64,000 nucleotides of DNA from Kibdelosporangium sp040675465 (GTDB lineage Bacteria; Actinomycetota; Actinomycetes; Mycobacteriales; Pseudonocardiaceae): assembly GCF_040675465.1 (NCBI RefSeq), contig NZ_JBFAPA010000001.1, positions 372,001 to 436,000 of the forward strand, given 5' to 3'. The notes beneath the pieces are model-generated. The model did no database searches. It saw only the letters and a list, made by a program, of their open reading frames with translations, and was not told the origin of the DNA. Made by a program: the position numbers and the translations under genes. Below are positions 62,925 through 64,000 of the stretch, one piece after another; the stretch's first letter is position 1, and each line of letters opens with the position of its first letter.

Positions 62925-63569
62925 ATGCCCGGACTCAATGGCTCACAGCTGCGCGCGAAGCTCGCCGCCGCCCGGCTGTACCTGTGCATGGACATCCGCG
63001 ACGACCTGGCCGAGTTCGTCGGCGAGGCGCTGGCCGGCGGCGTGGACATCGTGCAGCTGCGTGCGAAGTCACTGGAGGCGCGCCAGGAGCTGGCCGCGCT
63101 GGAGGTGATGGCCGAGGTGTGCGCGAAACACGACGCGCTGCTCTCGGTGAACGACCGCGCGGACATCGCCGCGACGATCGGGGCGGATGTGCTGCACCTG
63201 GGTCAGGACGACCTGCCGGTCGCGGCCGCGCGCCGGATCGTCGGCGAGGAGGTGATCATCGGCCGGTCCACCCACGACATCGACCAGGCTCGCGCGGCCG
63301 CCGTGGAACCGGGAGTCGACTACTTCTGCACCGGCCCCTGCTGGCCGACCCCCACCAAGCCAGGCCGTCCGGCGCCCGGTTTGGAGCTGGTACGCGAAAC
63401 CGCCGATGCCAACCCGGGAAGGCCCTGGTTCGCCATCGGCGGTATCGACGCCGGCCGGATGCCGGAGGTGCTGGCCGCCGGCGCGAACCGGGCGGTGGTC
63501 GTGCGCGCGATCACCGAGTCGGAGGATCCTCGCGCCGCGGCCAGCCAGCTCAGGAGCCTCCTGAACTGA
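62925..63569 (+). CDS. thiE: Thiamine-phosphate synthase ThiE
   Basis: Joins pyrimidine diphosphate and thiazole phosphate into thiamine phosphate. The 214-residue TIM barrel has QLRAKSLEARQE near residue 46, VNDRADIA near 75, HLGQDDLPV near 92, YFCTGPCWPTPTKPG near 132 and FAIGGIDAGRM. It is divergent from thiO; the riboswitch between them reads only toward thiO, so thiE itself is not under a visible TPP switch. Confidence 0.97.
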   Translation: MPGLNGSQLRAKLAAARLYLCMDIRDDLAEFVGEALAGGVDIVQLRAKSLEARQELAALEVMAEVCAKHDALLSVNDRADIAATIGADVLHLGQDDLPVAAARRIVGEEVIIGRSTHDIDQARAAAVEPGVDYFCTGPCWPTPTKPGRPAPGLELVRETADANPGRPWFAIGGIDAGRMPEVLAAGANRAVVVRAITESEDPRAAASQLRSLLN

Positions 63570-63573
63570 GGAT

Positions 63574-63612
63574 TCCGGGATGGCGCCGGAGGGGGTGCGA
63601 CGCCATCCCGGA
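63574..63612. terminator. Terminator between thiE and the secreted protease
   Basis: TCCGGGATGGCG and CGCCATCCCGGA form a perfect 12-bp stem with a 15-base loop, four bases after the thiE stop and before the stop of the convergent protease gene. Confidence 0.8.
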
Positions 63613-63621
63613 CCGGGGTGG

Positions 63622-64000
63622 TCAACCCCGGAGCAGGCTCAATCCGAAAGCGCTCAGGATCTCGCCCAGCGGCTGGAAGTAGCAGGTGGCGGTGTTGCCA
63701 CCGGACACCACACCCTGACCCTGGCCGGCGTTGGTGATGAAGCCGCCGCCCGAGTCACCCGGCTGGCAGAGCACGTTCGTCGCGGTCAGGCCGGACACGG
63801 TGCCCTGCGGGTAACGGACGGTCTGGTTCTTGGCACCGACCGTGCCGCAAGTCCACCCGGTCGTGGAACCCGCCTTGCACACAGCGGCACCGGTGGCGGC
63901 CGCGGTCGACCCCTTCACGGTCACCGAACCCACCTGCGGCGACAGCGCGATACCGGTCCGGGTGCGGACCCACGCGTAGTCGTTGCCCGGGAAGGACGAA
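63622..64000 (-). CDS. Secreted S1 (alpha-lytic/streptogrisin-like) protease, C-terminal part
   Basis: The 3' end of a gene that continues past the window edge. The visible 125 residues include NDYAWVRT (with the catalytic Asp region), GWTCGTV, YPQGTVSGLTATNVLC and the nucleophile in CQPGDSGGGF, then SGGNTATCYFQPLGEIL. Cysteine positions match chymotrypsin-like actinobacterial proteases such as streptogrisin. The pro-region, the signal peptide and the catalytic His are outside the window, and no domain follows the catalytic domain. Confidence 0.93.
   Translation of the reverse strand, partial: SSFPGNDYAWVRTRTGIALSPQVGSVTVKGSTAAATGAAVCKAGSTTGWTCGTVGAKNQTVRYPQGTVSGLTATNVLCQPGDSGGGFITNAGQGQGVVSGGNTATCYFQPLGEILSAFGLSLLRG

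Overview
The window is high-GC, gene-dense actinobacterial chromosome. The Cvn-type signalling module, XPB helicase, F420-type flavin-independent oxidoreductase, MoeA-Psd-PssA-AAA ATPase cluster and thiamine cluster point to Pseudonocardiales (an Amycolatopsis/Kibdelosporangium-like organism). The genus cannot be fixed from sequence alone. From 39.4 to 63.6 kb, gene content and order follow the region known in Mycobacterium tuberculosis as Rv0414c-Rv0440 (groEL2, moeA, psd, pssA, Cdc48-like ATPase, def, DUF3263, LytR_C, thiC, thiD, thiG/S/O/E), with local insertions. No tRNA, rRNA, CRISPR array, insertion sequence or phage gene was seen.

Layout. 0-9.6 kb: the large partner protein of the XPB helicase, two patatin-like phospholipases facing each other, and a complete conservon (sensor kinase-like CvnA, roadblock CvnB, DUF742 CvnC, GTPase CvnD). 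10.3-19.6 kb: an ABC-importer locus with a decayed, fused copy of a substrate-binding protein and permease, an intact importer (lipoprotein, two permeases, ATPase), a convergent benzoylformate-decarboxylase-like ThDP enzyme, and two further near-duplicate lipoproteins without permeases. 19.7-24.3 kb: an LppU-like membrane protein, the XPB helicase, a DUF4253 gene behind a perfect LexA box, a DUF5655 gene and a CapA-like lipoprotein. 24.3-32.1 kb: a molybdenum hydroxylase cluster (MoxR ATPase, VWA protein, XdhC, small/large/medium subunits, CoxG). Its active-site loop is of the form II type, so carbon monoxide is probably not the substrate.

32.2-35.2 kb holds the most unusual block. An ECF-like sigma factor and a translationally coupled partner lie downstream of a papain-fold protein that has lost its catalytic Cys and His, and of a PspC-domain protein. 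The three upstream regions share the same ATGTATCCAG box with a TTGT/ATGT box 17-18 nt further on, which suggests one sigma-controlled regulon. 35-39 kb: a secreted hypothetical protein, a 22-bp tandem repeat, a HelD/HelR-like helicase, a small membrane protein and a nucleotidyltransferase-like protein. 39.4-46.4 kb: groEL with two CIRCE operators, a Ser/Thr kinase, an AIM24 protein, moeA, psd and pssA. 46.6-47.5 kb: a non-coding array of about 27 degenerate 36-bp units. 47.8-52.1 kb: a coupled operon of a MarR regulator, an MFS transporter fused to a universal-stress domain, and a Cdc48-like ATPase. 52.1-64 kb: a sigma-factor relic, def, DUF3263, LytR_C and HtrA-like genes, an LLM oxidoreductase, the thiamine genes under two TPP riboswitches, a NaChBac-like channel, a MarR regulator and the 3' part of a secreted chymotrypsin-like protease.

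Several intergenic gaps carry long perfect hairpins. Three of them (4.63, 35.19 and 60.27 kb) share a CCTCGTGAGT...ACTCACGAGG architecture and look like one dispersed repeat family.
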